From Acididesulfobacillus acetoxydans (GTDB taxonomy: Bacteria; Bacillota; Desulfitobacteriia; Desulfitobacteriales; Desulfitobacteriaceae): a stretch of DNA of 64,000 nt. The stretch spans positions 4,030,001 to 4,094,000 of the forward strand of contig NZ_LR746496.1 in assembly GCF_902729405.1 (NCBI RefSeq), read 5' to 3'. Positions 45,183 to 55,019 of this stretch are shown here, in pieces. Positions within the stretch are counted from its first letter, which is position 1. Each line of letters opens with the position of its first letter. A program made the translations under genes and the position numbers. Below the pieces are notes generated by a model. That model did not search any database and had not been told where the DNA came from. It saw nothing but the letters and a program-made list of their open reading frames with translations.

Positions 45183-46103
45183 TCACGACATCCTCCTACG
45201 CAGTTTAGTGATCACTAAACTTATTAATATCACTAACAGCAACAGGAAAAGCATAATGGCACTGCCATAGCTCATATCCATATAGTTAAATCCTTGGAGA
45301 TAGGAATAAACATTTAAGGTCATTGAAGCATTATTAGGCCCACCTTGGGTCATGATATACACCGTATCGAAAAAGCGTACCAAATCCACACTTCTCAAAA
45401 GTATAGCTACCATTATAACTGGTCTTAGGAGGGGCAACGTCACAAATCTAAATATTTGCCACTTGTTTGCCCCATCAATTAGTGCTGCTTCAAAAGGCTC
45501 TGACGGGAGAGTCCTCATGCCCCCTGTAATTATCAATGCCATAAAAGGCGACCATTGCCAAACATCAATAATGATTAGGGATTGTAATACAGTACCTGGA
45601 TTAGCAAGCCAAGCCAACGGTTTAAGGCCACCAATGCTCAATAAATAATTGGCAAATCCCAGTGTCGGATCAAGAATCTGAATCCACATCATACCAATAG
45701 CTACAGAGGCAATTATAGATGGAATCAATATAACCGCCTGTAGAACCTTTTGCCCCGGTAAATCCTTGCTTAAGAGAATACCTAAATATATGCCAATAAT
45801 TGTCTCTAGAAGCAAACAAGCAATGAAAAGTATCATCGTCACGCGAAAGGATAACCAAAATACATGATCACCTAACATTCTTCGGAAATTGCTTAGGCCA
45901 ACAAATTGAGTAACCGAAGAACCCGGTACCCACTTTGTCAGTGAAAGGAATAGAGCATATCCTATCGGAAATATGATCATGGCTAAGGTGAACACGATAG
46001 CGGGACTGACCATTAGGAACGCAGCGATAAGATCATTGCTTTTTGCTTTCCGCAGACGGGGATGGTGCAAGAGCCCACCCCCTTTTACTATTGGACCACT
46101 CAT
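45183..46103 (-). CDS. Carbohydrate ABC transporter permease (MalF-type)
   Basis: A 306-residue inner-membrane permease. The EAA loop reads LPSEPFEAALIDGANKWQIFRFVTLPLLRP. Its ATG overlaps the stop of the binding-protein gene (TAATG). Partner of the MalG-type permease encoded next. Confidence 0.92.
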   Translation of the reverse strand: MSGPIVKGGGLLHHPRLRKAKSNDLIAAFLMVSPAIVFTLAMIIFPIGYALFLSLTKWVPGSSVTQFVGLSNFRRMLGDHVFWLSFRVTMILFIACLLLETIIGIYLGILLSKDLPGQKVLQAVILIPSIIASVAIGMMWIQILDPTLGFANYLLSIGGLKPLAWLANPGTVLQSLIIIDVWQWSPFMALIITGGMRTLPSEPFEAALIDGANKWQIFRFVTLPLLRPVIMVAILLRSVDLVRFFDTVYIMTQGGPNNASMTLNVYSYLQGFNYMDMSYGSAIMLFLLLLVILISLVITKLRRRMS

Positions 46104-47440
46104 TATTGTTTAATAACCTCCGTCACACCTTGTTGAATCGCGTCAGCTGCCTGTTGAGGTGTCTCAGAACCCAGCATGACTTTGTCAATGTTGTTCCCGA
46201 TAACTTGTCTCACTGCGGCTTCCTTTATTGCCGGCGGTCCAACTTCCGGATTTCCATTCTTCATTATGAACTCGAGAGTTTTAGCCCACTCTTTTTTTGT
46301 AGCATCCCTAAGAGACGCTTTAAATTGGGTATTTTCCCACGTAGAGGATCTGGGACTCGCAATACCTTTTAACGCCAGCTTTAATTGCATATCCGGACTA
46401 GTTGCCCAGCGAATAAATTCCCAGGCAGCATCTTTGTGCTGTGAATATGCCGACATTGAAATCCCCCACTGTAGCACTGTTGGGTGATTACCTCCTGGTC
46501 CGGCTGGAATAGGAAATACTCCAATTTTACCTATTACTTTAGAATTATTGGGATCTGTTATTGATGCTAATTCATTGGAAGCATCAATTTCCATAGCGAC
46601 CTTACCCTGAGCAAACAAGGAAGAAGATTGATAAAAGTTATTGTTTACGGCTCCAGGCGGGCCATATTTTGCTGCAAGGGTGCAGTACGTGTCTATTGCT
46701 TTGACCGCTCCAGGCTTATTAAAGTTAAGGTTACCGTTACTATCGAACCACTCTAAACCCATGTTATGAAAGAATGTCCCAAAGGTGTAACTCACCGCTG
46801 GCGCTAGACCTCTAAGTGCAACTCCATAGATGCGCCCCTTGCTTTTTTGTTCAACCGTTTGTGCTGCCCTTACAAGGTCATTTAGTGTTTTAGGAATAGG
46901 AATATTGTACTGCGCAAACAAGTCTTTTCTATAAAAAACGACAGGTCCCTCTACAATAATTGGAATCCCTACGAGCTTGCCTTCAATACGTTCTCCATCA
47001 AAAGGTCCTTTCATGAAATCGTTGACTTTATAGTCCGCCGGAGTCAATTTTGCATCCCTGATATACTTATCTAAATCCTCATAAAAGCCTGCCTTTTCAT
47101 AAGCCAAACCTTCGAGGGATTTGAGGGACATGAACACATCTATATCAGGACTCTTCGCTTGCAAAGTCATTAAACTTTTATCTCGTTGCTGTTGTTCTGA
47201 GAGGATCATTAGATTAACTTTTATGCCCGTCTGTTTCTCAAACTCAGGAATATAGGGTTGGATTGCAGTAGTCCACGGGTGTTTTTCTGCCAAAACTGTA
47301 ATCGTCTCGGATTGTTTATTAGTTTTCCCACCATTAAGACTTGCTTGGGTAACCTGACCACACCCAGAAACAAGAGCCATTAACAGCACCATAATGGTTA
47401 TGGTTGATACTAAGGATATTGTTCTCTTGGTGTTATTCAC
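46103..47440 (-). CDS. Extracellular sugar-binding lipoprotein (family 1)
   Basis: A 445-residue solute-binding protein. The signal peptide ends in the lipobox LVSGC, so it is anchored outside the membrane. The rest is a family 1 (MalE-like) fold (DVFMSLKSLEGLAYEKAGFY, AWEFIRWATSPDMQLKLA). GTG start with GGGAGGG upstream. It heads the importer-dehydrogenase operon and decides its substrate, most likely an oligosaccharide, sugar or polyol. Confidence 0.92.
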   Translation of the reverse strand: MNNTKRTISLVSTITIMVLLMALVSGCGQVTQASLNGGKTNKQSETITVLAEKHPWTTAIQPYIPEFEKQTGIKVNLMILSEQQQRDKSLMTLQAKSPDIDVFMSLKSLEGLAYEKAGFYEDLDKYIRDAKLTPADYKVNDFMKGPFDGERIEGKLVGIPIIVEGPVVFYRKDLFAQYNIPIPKTLNDLVRAAQTVEQKSKGRIYGVALRGLAPAVSYTFGTFFHNMGLEWFDSNGNLNFNKPGAVKAIDTYCTLAAKYGPPGAVNNNFYQSSSLFAQGKVAMEIDASNELASITDPNNSKVIGKIGVFPIPAGPGGNHPTVLQWGISMSAYSQHKDAAWEFIRWATSPDMQLKLALKGIASPRSSTWENTQFKASLRDATKKEWAKTLEFIMKNGNPEVGPPAIKEAAVRQVIGNNIDKVMLGSETPQQAADAIQQGVTEVIKQ

Positions 47441-47911
47441 TTAAAGTCCCTCCCTTTTTATAAATTCCCGGAATTACGTCAACATCAACTCTTTTAACTT
47501 TTGACTCTTTTTTTTCGTAGGAAACATCCACACAAGCACCCTCTATTTGCTCTATTTTTGTTTACCTCCGGAAAAGCCCGAATGTTGCCTGATGATGAGA
47601 TAGGCACCCCAACGACCTCACCAGAAATGGGCGACTGCATTCGCACTACCTAGATTCCCCTGAAAAAGTCCCTACTTTATAACATCCAGCCAACGCCTTC
47701 GCTGGTAAACCCTTTATTCATGCGGGTTAGGTTGGATATCTTTGGCCGAGATTTCTTCGAATTAGCTGTTTTTCAGGGGACTCTACCTAACGAGAAACAT
47801 ATTAGGGAGAGTGACACAACGAAAAATGTAAATTTCTCAGTACGAAAAGGCAGAACATCCGTGATCAGCTCCTTTTCATTAATATTCGTCTTATCAGCGA
47901 AAACTTGTTAA
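47441..47911. other. Intergenic stretch without a recognised gene
   Basis: Lies between the binding-protein start and the PFK-like gene end. T-rich runs near 47500 and a few weak frames were seen; no promoter could be chosen with confidence. Confidence 0.45.
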
Positions 47912-49084
47912 TCATATCCACACCACCTGGCGTTCACTGTCAGAACTCGCCAATGGTTCTCCCATCCTGCTCTGCAACCAGGCCATAAAAGACTGGTCAA
48001 TTCCGTACTCTGTCAAAAAGTTGGGATCTAAAGGGCGCTCCATTCCTGCAACATTCCGGAAGGTCACCAATTGAACCCTAGCTTCATCGGTTAAGCCAAC
48101 GGCCTTACCCTGCAAACCCAACATGACATTGCTGTTGCCTTCTTGCAAAACTTTAACAGCCTGTCCTCCTAAGAATATGGCTTCCTGGCGATCCCGCTCA
48201 CAGACTGTCCAAGTATTCGACCGCTGGAGAGTCCCTAAATTCTCACCGCGCGATGGAATTCCGCAGTCGCGTAACTCCGAAGACAATAATTGAGCTACTC
48301 CTCCCGGAATCGTACTACTCGTGCTTCCCCCAATTTCGTATTCCGAAATCGGATTTCCAGATTCATTACGAACCCCTTCACTTACAACCACCAACAGGCA
48401 AGGGTACGTCTGCAGATGTTCATTGACCTTAGCAAAAAACTTTTCGAAATAGAACTTATGCTCCGGAACATAAATATGAATCGGTGGAAACTCTGACAAG
48501 GAATTTTCGACCAGGCTGGCCGCGGCTGCTAGCCAACCGACATTCCGCCCCATCACCTCCACTACCCGGACGCGTTCAAAATTACGTATCGACCAGAGAT
48601 CCAGCGCTAACGATTTGATGCCTTCACCAACAAATTTGGCAGCACTCAGATAGCCTGGAGAATGGTCTGTTCCCCAAAGATCGTTATCCACTGTTTTCGG
48701 AATTCCAACCACTTGAACGTCTGAGCAGGCAGAGCCAATTTGGTCAGCAGCCCACATTGTCCCGTTGCCGCCGACTAGTACTAACTGGCTTATGCCACGC
48801 TGCCGCAGGTTAGTTCGTATACTTGTCAATCCTTGAGCAAGCAACGGATATCGCCCCGCCCCAAGAACCGCCCCTTGTTGGAATTTAAGAGCACCAATCT
48901 GAGCTTTACCAAGCCCATCCAAACGAACAGTTCTATTTGTAATCAAACCCTCAATCCCATTCTGAAAACCAAGAATCTCCTTATATTGATTAGAAGAAGC
49001 TGCTGCTTCCAAAAAACCTGCTAAACTTGCATTCAACACGGATGTGGGACCGCCGGCTTGAACAATTGCTACATTTGTTTTCAT
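47912..49084 (-). CDS. PFK-family kinase, full-length copy
   Basis: A 390-residue phosphofructokinase-family protein. The N-terminal loop AGGPTSVLN (10-18) replaces the usual GGDxxGLN form. GGNGT (105-109) stands where ATP-PFK has GGDGS and PPi-PFK GGDDT. PKTVDND (129-135) with a Lys and MGRNVGW (178-184) resemble PPi-dependent enzymes. The Asp-to-Asn change at the metal site is shared with the truncated copy at 16480-17643, so it is a clade trait. The substrate could be fructose 6-phosphate or another ketose/keto-acid. It stands alone here, with fragments of an EamA gene upstream. Confidence 0.85.
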   Translation of the reverse strand: MKTNVAIVQAGGPTSVLNASLAGFLEAAASSNQYKEILGFQNGIEGLITNRTVRLDGLGKAQIGALKFQQGAVLGAGRYPLLAQGLTSIRTNLRQRGISQLVLVGGNGTMWAADQIGSACSDVQVVGIPKTVDNDLWGTDHSPGYLSAAKFVGEGIKSLALDLWSIRNFERVRVVEVMGRNVGWLAAAASLVENSLSEFPPIHIYVPEHKFYFEKFFAKVNEHLQTYPCLLVVVSEGVRNESGNPISEYEIGGSTSSTIPGGVAQLLSSELRDCGIPSRGENLGTLQRSNTWTVCERDRQEAIFLGGQAVKVLQEGNSNVMLGLQGKAVGLTDEARVQLVTFRNVAGMERPLDPNFLTEYGIDQSFMAWLQSRMGEPLASSDSERQVVWI

Positions 49085-49134
49085 GAATCAATCAAACACC
49101 TCCAGAACTTTCTAAACCATGTGAGTTTTTGGCA

Positions 49135-49208
49135 TGTACTCCTTATAAATGTAATCCCGCTAGGCACCAGCAACATTCCCGAAATTCGAGCCATATTGAT
49201 CCTTTCGT
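49135..49208 (-). pseudogene. EamA copy 3, C-terminal fragment
   Basis: About 24 codons match the stretch INMAQILGMLVVxxGITLIY of the EamA permeases, 50 bases upstream of the PFK-like gene. Homology breaks near 49208, beyond which IS-related sequence begins. Confidence 0.7.
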
Positions 49209-49265
49209 CTAGCGGGAGTTTACGAAATAAAAAGTTTTTAGCCTATTTTGCGTTGAAGCTGGACC

Positions 49266-49302
49266 TGTAACCCTTGATAATACTGGATTCTTCAACTTAG
49301 AA
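49266..49302. repeat. IS-end-like direct repeat, left copy
   Basis: A 37-bp stretch (ACCCTTGATA ... GGATTCTT ... TTAGAA) is about 75% identical to 51191-51227, in the same orientation, on either side of the IS1634-type gene. Both are preceded by GTTTTTAGCC at a short distance. Two same-oriented copies suggest relics of successive insertions of one IS. Confidence 0.55.
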
Positions 49303-49481
49303 TTGTAGTGCCCAAGAATGAAATAGCGATCTGGAGCTCGTTAGGAAGAGCTACAATAAGCATGTGATACCTAAACTATAAGACTGATCCAAAATGTTCC
49401 ATATTGCGCGTTGCCTTTCGACACTTCTCGCGATATAGTTTAATATATATTGCTTAAATTAATCGCGAGGAGGGAATTCTT

Positions 49482-51172
49482 ATGGCCGGCCTCATTAAAC
49501 AGATGGTCAACGGGAGGCCATACTACTACGCTATTGAGACAAAACGAGTGAACGGTAAACCCAGGGTCGTTTCTAAAAAATACCTCGGAAAACTTGACGA
49601 TATTATCCGCAAGGTGACGGAACCACCCCGGCCAAGTTCGGTAAAGAGCCGGGAATTCGGCCTCAGTGCCGCACTTTTGACCATTACCGATAAACTAGGC
49701 TTCGTCAAGCTTGTCGATGATGTGGTTGTGAAACGCAATCAGGGTGCTACCGTAGGGCAGTACATGCTCGTGGCCGCCTGCAACCGATGCTCGGCACCTA
49801 CCAGCAAAAGCAAGATCGGAGAGTGGTATGAGTCGACGGTCTTGCCGCGTATTCAAAATATCGATCCAAAGCTGCTTACCAGCCAGCGGTTCTGGGACAA
49901 TATGGACCTGATTACCCAAGAGGAGGTAACAGAACTGCAAATCGCACTGGCCAAAAGGGTGGTGGAGATCTATCAGGTTGACTTACGGGTACTCCTCTAC
50001 GATGCGACCAACTTCTTTACTTACATTGATACAACGAATCCCTGTACCCTACCCCAGCGTGGTCATAACAAACAGAAGAGAACAGACCTGCGCCAAATCG
50101 GCCTCGCCCTGATGGTCAGCCGCGAGGGAGGCATTCCTTTGTTTTTTGATGTCTATCAGGGAAATGACTCGGATCCGGTGGAATTTGACCGCCTTATTCG
50201 GGAGATGATCCAACATTTTAACGACTTATTCGCGGCCTGTGATGACTTAACGATAGTGTGTGACAAGGGCAACAATTCCCAGAAAAACCTTCAGACAGTC
50301 GATACAAGTCCCTTACACTTCGTGGCTTCTTTATCGCCGTCTCATCTTAAGAAAATCCTTACGGTACCCTTGAAGGATTATCAGGACTGCCGACAGGAAC
50401 GACTTAAAAGTACTACATAACCCGAGAAAAGGTATTGGGTACCGAACGAACAGTCGTTGCCGTTTACAATCCGACGCTCCTGAAAGGGCAACTCCAAGGT
50501 ATTTTTACCAATATGGAAAAGTCCCGGAAACTCTTAACCTTGCTTCAAGGAAAGCTCCTAAAATGGAAGGATGCAAAAAGGAAGGGCAAAAGGCCCACGG
50601 CTGAGTCTGTAGACAAGCAGGTCCAAAGAATCCTTCTGCGTCAGCACATGAAACCCTTGTTTAGCTATACCCTCCAGAACGTAGGAGAAGAAAACAAATG
50701 GGTTGACCTTCAGTTCCGCTTCAACGAAGAGGCCTTTGAGGATCTTAAAGCCACTTCCCTGGGTAAAACAATTCTCTTTACAGATAGGGACGACTGGGAT
50801 GCGGAAGAGGTCATCTTAACCTACCGCGACCAGTCCGGAATAGAGAACTCTTTCCGGCAAATGAAAGACCCCTCCTGGGTCAGTTGGGACCCATTGCTGC
50901 ACTGGACCGACCAAAAAATCCGAGTACATGCGTTCTACTGTTTTAGCGCGCTCTTAATGTCGGCGCTCATAAGGAAGGAACTGCAAAACGAAAAGATTTC
51001 CATGTCCCTGACCAGAGCTTTTGAAAAACTCTCCAAGATTCAAGAAGTAACCCTTGAATACTCCTCGGCCAGGCGGTCAAAAGAACCCGTCCAAGTCATG
51101 ATGTTGACCGAAATGGACCAGGAGCAAAACAACCTCTTCAATGCTCTAAAATTGAGAAACTACAGCGTTTAG
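49482..51172 (+). pseudogene. IS1634-type transposase gene with one frameshift
   Basis: The first frame (49482-50420) opens MAGLIKQMVNGRPYYYAIET after GAGGAGGG and includes LLYDATNFFTYID and VYQGNDSDP. It runs out near 50410. The second frame continues YYITREKVLGTERTVVAVYN and ends with the catalytic Glu region LTYRDQSGIENSFRQMK and a tail to 51172. One base lost or gained near 50408 explains the break. The joined product would be about 560 residues, normal for the family. It is not close to the other IS1634-type element in the window. Confidence 0.88.
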
Positions 51173-51190
51173 TACTACGTTTTTAGCCCT

Positions 51191-51227
51191 GGAACCCTTG
51201 ATATCAAAGGATTCTTTGAATTAGAAA
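51191..51227. repeat. IS-end-like direct repeat, right copy
   Basis: Right-hand partner of 49266-49302, just after the transposase stop. Confidence 0.55.
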
Positions 51228-51320
51228 AGTAATATTTCGTAAGGTACCGCTAGTGATCAGACATTTATCCCCATAGTTATAATCAGCAAGAAAGATGACG
51301 AAACACTTACCGGGAATGTA

Positions 51321-51445
51321 ACCAGAATTGAAATAGGCCACTATCATATCTTCTACCTGACTCAACCCATGTTTCATAATCTCGGCATTAATCGCCACCA
51401 AACAAGCACTCCCAAGAATTAAGATACTGCTATTGGAACCGACAC
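51321..51445 (-). pseudogene. EamA copy 3, central fragment
   Basis: MVAINAEIMKHGLSQVEDMI and VAYFNSG match the sixth-helix region of the EamA permeases (for example 33242-34120). It is in the minus orientation, like the C-terminal fragment at 49135-49208. Confidence 0.75.
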
Positions 51446-51507
51446 AGACTCCCTGACATAGTTTTGTAAATTCGGATGTACTGAGCAGTTAATTATAATC
51501 ATACTGA

Positions 51508-51635
51508 TTAGCGGAGCAGCCTGAACAGGGGAGTTGAGGAGATTACTAATGGCAAGTGTTTTGATTCGGCTGCGATGTTGACAAGTATTATATTCCAAAT
51601 GGTTCAGTATATATGCTATTATCGCTCGTTTAACT
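51508..51635 (+). pseudogene. EamA copy 3, inverted fragment
   Basis: On the plus strand, GAAxTGEL and SIIFQMVQYICYYRSF match the segment that should directly follow YFNSG of the previous fragment. It is present in the opposite orientation, so an inversion accompanied the break-up of this gene. Confidence 0.65.
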
Positions 51636-51845
51636 CGTTGTTCATTTAATTAAAAGCCTTGGTTTAATGTTTAACGATGCGGTTCTTTGCCGACGACGGA
51701 TTTACGATTCAATCCGGCATATTCTCCGTCTTCGTTTTCATCACCTAATAATCACGTTTTCACAAACGCTGCCGTGATCCCCGTCCAAACCTAATGAGCA
51801 ATTTCTGCCAACTCCAGACATTACTACTAGGTGAAATAGAAGCTT

Positions 51846-52613
51846 TCAGGAGAGATAAATTCCTTCAATATTGTTGGTTCTGTGTTGATGGAGCGTGATC
51901 TTGTACATATATCTATCGGCACGGTATGAATTGAGCGAGACTTCCACGGGTTCTGTGCCGCTGAAGGCAATACGATCCATCGTGAGGATGGGAAAACCGA
52001 CCCTCACGCCAAGATGCTCTGCCACCTTTTTGCGGGCAATATCCGAACCGATAGTCTCCTCGGCCCGGGTTAAAACTAGATGGAGCTCTTTGGTCGCAAT
52101 CTCATACAACCCCACTTTCGTGAGATCAAATTCCGCCATACGCGCGCCATGTTCGTAAGGCCAATAGCTCCGCAAGTAAGCAATGGGTTCATCGTTCAAC
52201 TTTTGTATTTTTTCGATTAAAAAAACCTTTCTGTTCCTGAAGACACTTAATAGGGGTACCTTCTCCACCTCTTTCGGCGTCAATTCGACGACGGATAGAT
52301 TGAGTACCGCAGCGCTCGGCGTAAAGCCACGACTGCTCATTTCTTCGAAAAAACCCGTTAAAAGCCCCAATGTTTCTTCAACCGGTTTTTTCCGGACAAA
52401 GGTCCCCTTCCCCGCTTTGCGCTCCAGCAGCCCTTCTTGCACCAGCTGTCCCACAGCGCGTCTGACCGTGGTACTGCTCACCCCATACTGTTGCATGAGT
52501 TCCTTGTCCGTAGGAAAAAGTTCGCCCAAGCTCCAAACGCCGTCTCTGATACCGTCTCGCAACCTGTTTGTCAACTGGTAGTGTAAGGGGATAGATTCCG
52601 TTCTCAAATCCAT
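51846..52613 (-). CDS. GntR-family regulator, HutC/UTRA type
   Basis: A 255-residue regulator. The winged HTH (PLHYQLTNRLRDGIRDGVW, ELMQQYGVSSTTVRRAVGQL, GLLERKAGKGTFV) is followed by a UTRA ligand domain (about 95-240). ATG 52613 lies ten bases after AAAAGGAG. It is divergent from the class II aldolase gene at 52964, with two palindromes in between, and so probably controls that gene and itself in response to a sugar phosphate or acid. Confidence 0.9.
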   Translation of the reverse strand: MDLRTESIPLHYQLTNRLRDGIRDGVWSLGELFPTDKELMQQYGVSSTTVRRAVGQLVQEGLLERKAGKGTFVRKKPVEETLGLLTGFFEEMSSRGFTPSAAVLNLSVVELTPKEVEKVPLLSVFRNRKVFLIEKIQKLNDEPIAYLRSYWPYEHGARMAEFDLTKVGLYEIATKELHLVLTRAEETIGSDIARKKVAEHLGVRVGFPILTMDRIAFSGTEPVEVSLNSYRADRYMYKITLHQHRTNNIEGIYLS

Positions 52614-52963
52614 CTTAATTAGACTCCTTTTCCTTAACCATATATGGCAATATTGCACAATATTATTAGATTAGCCGATAACTGCCTTGCCGTCAATGAT
52701 CAAGGAGCCTTTGGTTTTTTCATCCCCCCTCTTTAGTCCTTCTTGGTCCTCATCGGGGTCAGGCTAGGGAGATGTCCGCCGACCCAGAATATTGGGAATT
52801 CTGTGGCCCTGAGGCTTTTTGTGAAATTGGTCCAATGTACTTGGTGAGCATATTTCGTAAATATGTAATATTGCATATTTACAATAATATTATAGTGTGC
52901 TAGTATTGCCCTTGTCAAGGGAAATATTGAGCAGCCATCTAATTGCCGTGAGGAGGAATTTTA
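52614..52963. promoter_or_regulatory. Divergent control region between GntR and aldolase genes
   Basis: Palindrome AATATTG-CA-CAATATT at 52649-52664 lies 36 bases before the GntR start. A second palindrome with AAATATG / CATATTT arms (52859-52880), sharing TAATATTGCA with the first, overlaps the -35 box of the aldolase promoter: TTTACA (52878-52883), 17 bases, TAGTAT (52901-52906). Shared AATATTGCA cores suggest one GntR protein binds both. Confidence 0.65.
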
Positions 52964-53809
52964 GTGTTAGAACCATCAATTCACCTGCTCAACCACGCCA
53001 AACAGGGAAAATACGCCATTCCGGCCCTAAACTTCCATAACCTGGAGATCCTGCAGGCCATAATTGAGACCGCGGAAAAAAGCCGCTCGCCAGTGATCCT
53101 GCAAATCAGTCCCATTTACTTGGAGAAGATCGGGCGGGTCGCCGCTGCTGCTATGGCCCGAGAAGCGGCGAAGGACGCCAACGTACCCGTCGCTTTACAC
53201 CTCGACCACAGCGACAGCCTCCATTGGATCAAATGGGCATTGGACAACGGATTCACTTCCGTCATGCTTGATGCCTCGTCCCGCCCTCTGGACGAGAACA
53301 TTGCCCTGGCCTATCAAACCGCAAAACTGGCCCATGAGCGGGGAGCAACGGCAGAAGCGGAACTGGGACACATCGGAGGTGTCGAAGACAATCGGGAAAC
53401 CGGAACTAACCCTGACATGGGCCTCGCCGACCCCGACGAAGCCGCTAAATTGGTACGGGACAGCGGCATCGACATTTTGGCTCCCGCCGTCGGAAGCGCC
53501 CACGGCTTGTATAAACGACCGCCGAAAATTGACTTTCACTTGATTAAAAAACTGGCAGCTGCCCTAAAGATTCCCCTGGTCCTCCACGGCGGGTCAGGGA
53601 TACCCGACGCCATGGTTCGTGAGGCTATCAGCTGTGGTATCACAAAAGTCAATATCGGTACAGAACTTAAGGTTGCCTGGGCCAGATGGATGTCAGAAGC
53701 TTTAGGGCATGAACAGGAACCTTGGAAAGCAGCGGTAAAGACCCGTGCGGGGGTTGCTCGGGTTGTCGAACAAAAAATCCAAATGTGCGGCTCTGCCGGT
53801 AGGGCCTAA
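52964..53809 (+). CDS. Class II aldolase, GatY/KbaY-like
   Basis: A 281-residue zinc aldolase of the tagatose/fructose-bisphosphate type. ALHLDHSDSL carries the catalytic Asp and zinc His, followed by AEAELGHIGG, GSAHGLYK, LVLHGGSG and the phosphate-binding KVNIGTELK. GTG start with GAGGAGGAAT upstream. The gene is expressed divergently from a GntR/UTRA regulator and meets the Ldh_2-type gene tail to tail with a 4-base overlap. It is distinct from the longer aldolase at 34228-35418. Confidence 0.92.
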   Translation: MLEPSIHLLNHAKQGKYAIPALNFHNLEILQAIIETAEKSRSPVILQISPIYLEKIGRVAAAAMAREAAKDANVPVALHLDHSDSLHWIKWALDNGFTSVMLDASSRPLDENIALAYQTAKLAHERGATAEAELGHIGGVEDNRETGTNPDMGLADPDEAAKLVRDSGIDILAPAVGSAHGLYKRPPKIDFHLIKKLAAALKIPLVLHGGSGIPDAMVREAISCGITKVNIGTELKVAWARWMSEALGHEQEPWKAAVKTRAGVARVVEQKIQMCGSAGRA

Positions 53810-54852
53810 CAATTTAAAGGCTTGACTCCCAAGCGAGCCGCCGTCTGCCGCAGCTCATGGAGCAGACTCGGACCCATGGGAATACCCTTTTTCACACGAA
53901 TTTGATACGTTTCATAACGTTTTTCACCGGGGACGCGGATCCCGGCGGCCCCGGCCGCCACCGGAACAGCTTTGACCCCCCTGATCATCTCCTCCATTCG
54001 GCTGAGAAACGCGTTTTCCGGCATAATACGGGAAATATCCAAGGCAATGAACGAGTGGCTGACATCGGCGGGGTCCGTTTTCTCGTCATAGATGAACCCC
54101 ACCCCATCCCCATAGGCTGATCCCGACAAAATACCGGTCATGACCTCAATAGCCAAGGCGAGGGCGTATCCTTTAGCACCTCCAACCGGCAGCACGGCAC
54201 CTCCTTCAAGCGCCGCCTGTGGATCAGTAGTCGGCTGGCCATCCTTGTCAATCGCCCAGCCCAAGGGTATCGGTCGGCCTTCTTTCGCCGCCAGAATAAT
54301 GTTCCCGCGCGCAACATGGGAAGAGGACAAATCGACAACCACGGGAAACCCGCCATTAGGAATCCCAAAGGCGATGGGATTCGTCCCAAAATAGGCAGAC
54401 TTTCCTCCCCAAGGAGGCATTGCCGGAGGGGCGTTGGTCAAGACAATCCCTAACATTCCCCTTCCTGCCGCCATTTTGCAATAGTAAGAAGCCGCACCGA
54501 AATGGTTGCTGCGGCGGGTCACAACAAAGCCAACGCCAAATTCCTTGGCCAAATCCATTGCCACAGACATAGACCTTGCGGCAACCAGCTGTCCCAGGCC
54601 GTTGTCACCATCCACCTTCGCCACCGCACCCTCTTTAACTATTTTGATCTGAGGCCGGGGATTTATCCGACCCTTCTCCAGGCATGAAAGATACACCGGC
54701 AATCGGCTCACACCATGTGTATCAATTCCTTCAAGGCTTGTGTCGAGCAAGATACCCGCTGCGATCTCTGCCTCTTGTTCCGGTACGCCGGCAGCAACTA
54801 ACAGAGCAAAACAATGCGGCCGCAGTGTGTCGACCGGACACGTGAATTCCAT
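53806..54852 (-). CDS. Ldh_2-family 2-hydroxy-acid dehydrogenase (malate/sulfolactate/ureidoglycolate type)
   Basis: A 348-residue NAD(P)-dependent dehydrogenase of the Ldh_2 (ComC/YlbC/AllD) family. The motif THGVSRLPVYL with the catalytic His lies near the start; SNHFGAASYYCKMAAGRGM and TNPIAFGIPNG follow. ATG 54852 was chosen; an upstream TTG would add 15 unrelated residues. It lies downstream of LarA homologue 3 and the UxaA/SuyAB-type lyase on the same strand. Members oxidise (R)-sulfolactate, malate, ureidoglycolate or 2,3-diketogulonate. Confidence 0.88.
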   Translation of the reverse strand: MEFTCPVDTLRPHCFALLVAAGVPEQEAEIAAGILLDTSLEGIDTHGVSRLPVYLSCLEKGRINPRPQIKIVKEGAVAKVDGDNGLGQLVAARSMSVAMDLAKEFGVGFVVTRRSNHFGAASYYCKMAAGRGMLGIVLTNAPPAMPPWGGKSAYFGTNPIAFGIPNGGFPVVVDLSSSHVARGNIILAAKEGRPIPLGWAIDKDGQPTTDPQAALEGGAVLPVGGAKGYALALAIEVMTGILSGSAYGDGVGFIYDEKTDPADVSHSFIALDISRIMPENAFLSRMEEMIRGVKAVPVAAGAAGIRVPGEKRYETYQIRVKKGIPMGPSLLHELRQTAARLGVKPLNC

Positions 54853-55019
54853 AGACGTAAGCCCCCAATCCCCTCGGCAAATCTTGCGATCCTTCAAGGC
54901 CCCTAAGCTCGGGGAACTGAAGTTTCCGCCCCCTCCAGAGCCTCGCGGCCCCCGCTATTACGGTAGCTAAACATACAAAATAACGCCAAGCGCTTTACAC
55001 TAACAGTGAACATATTAAT

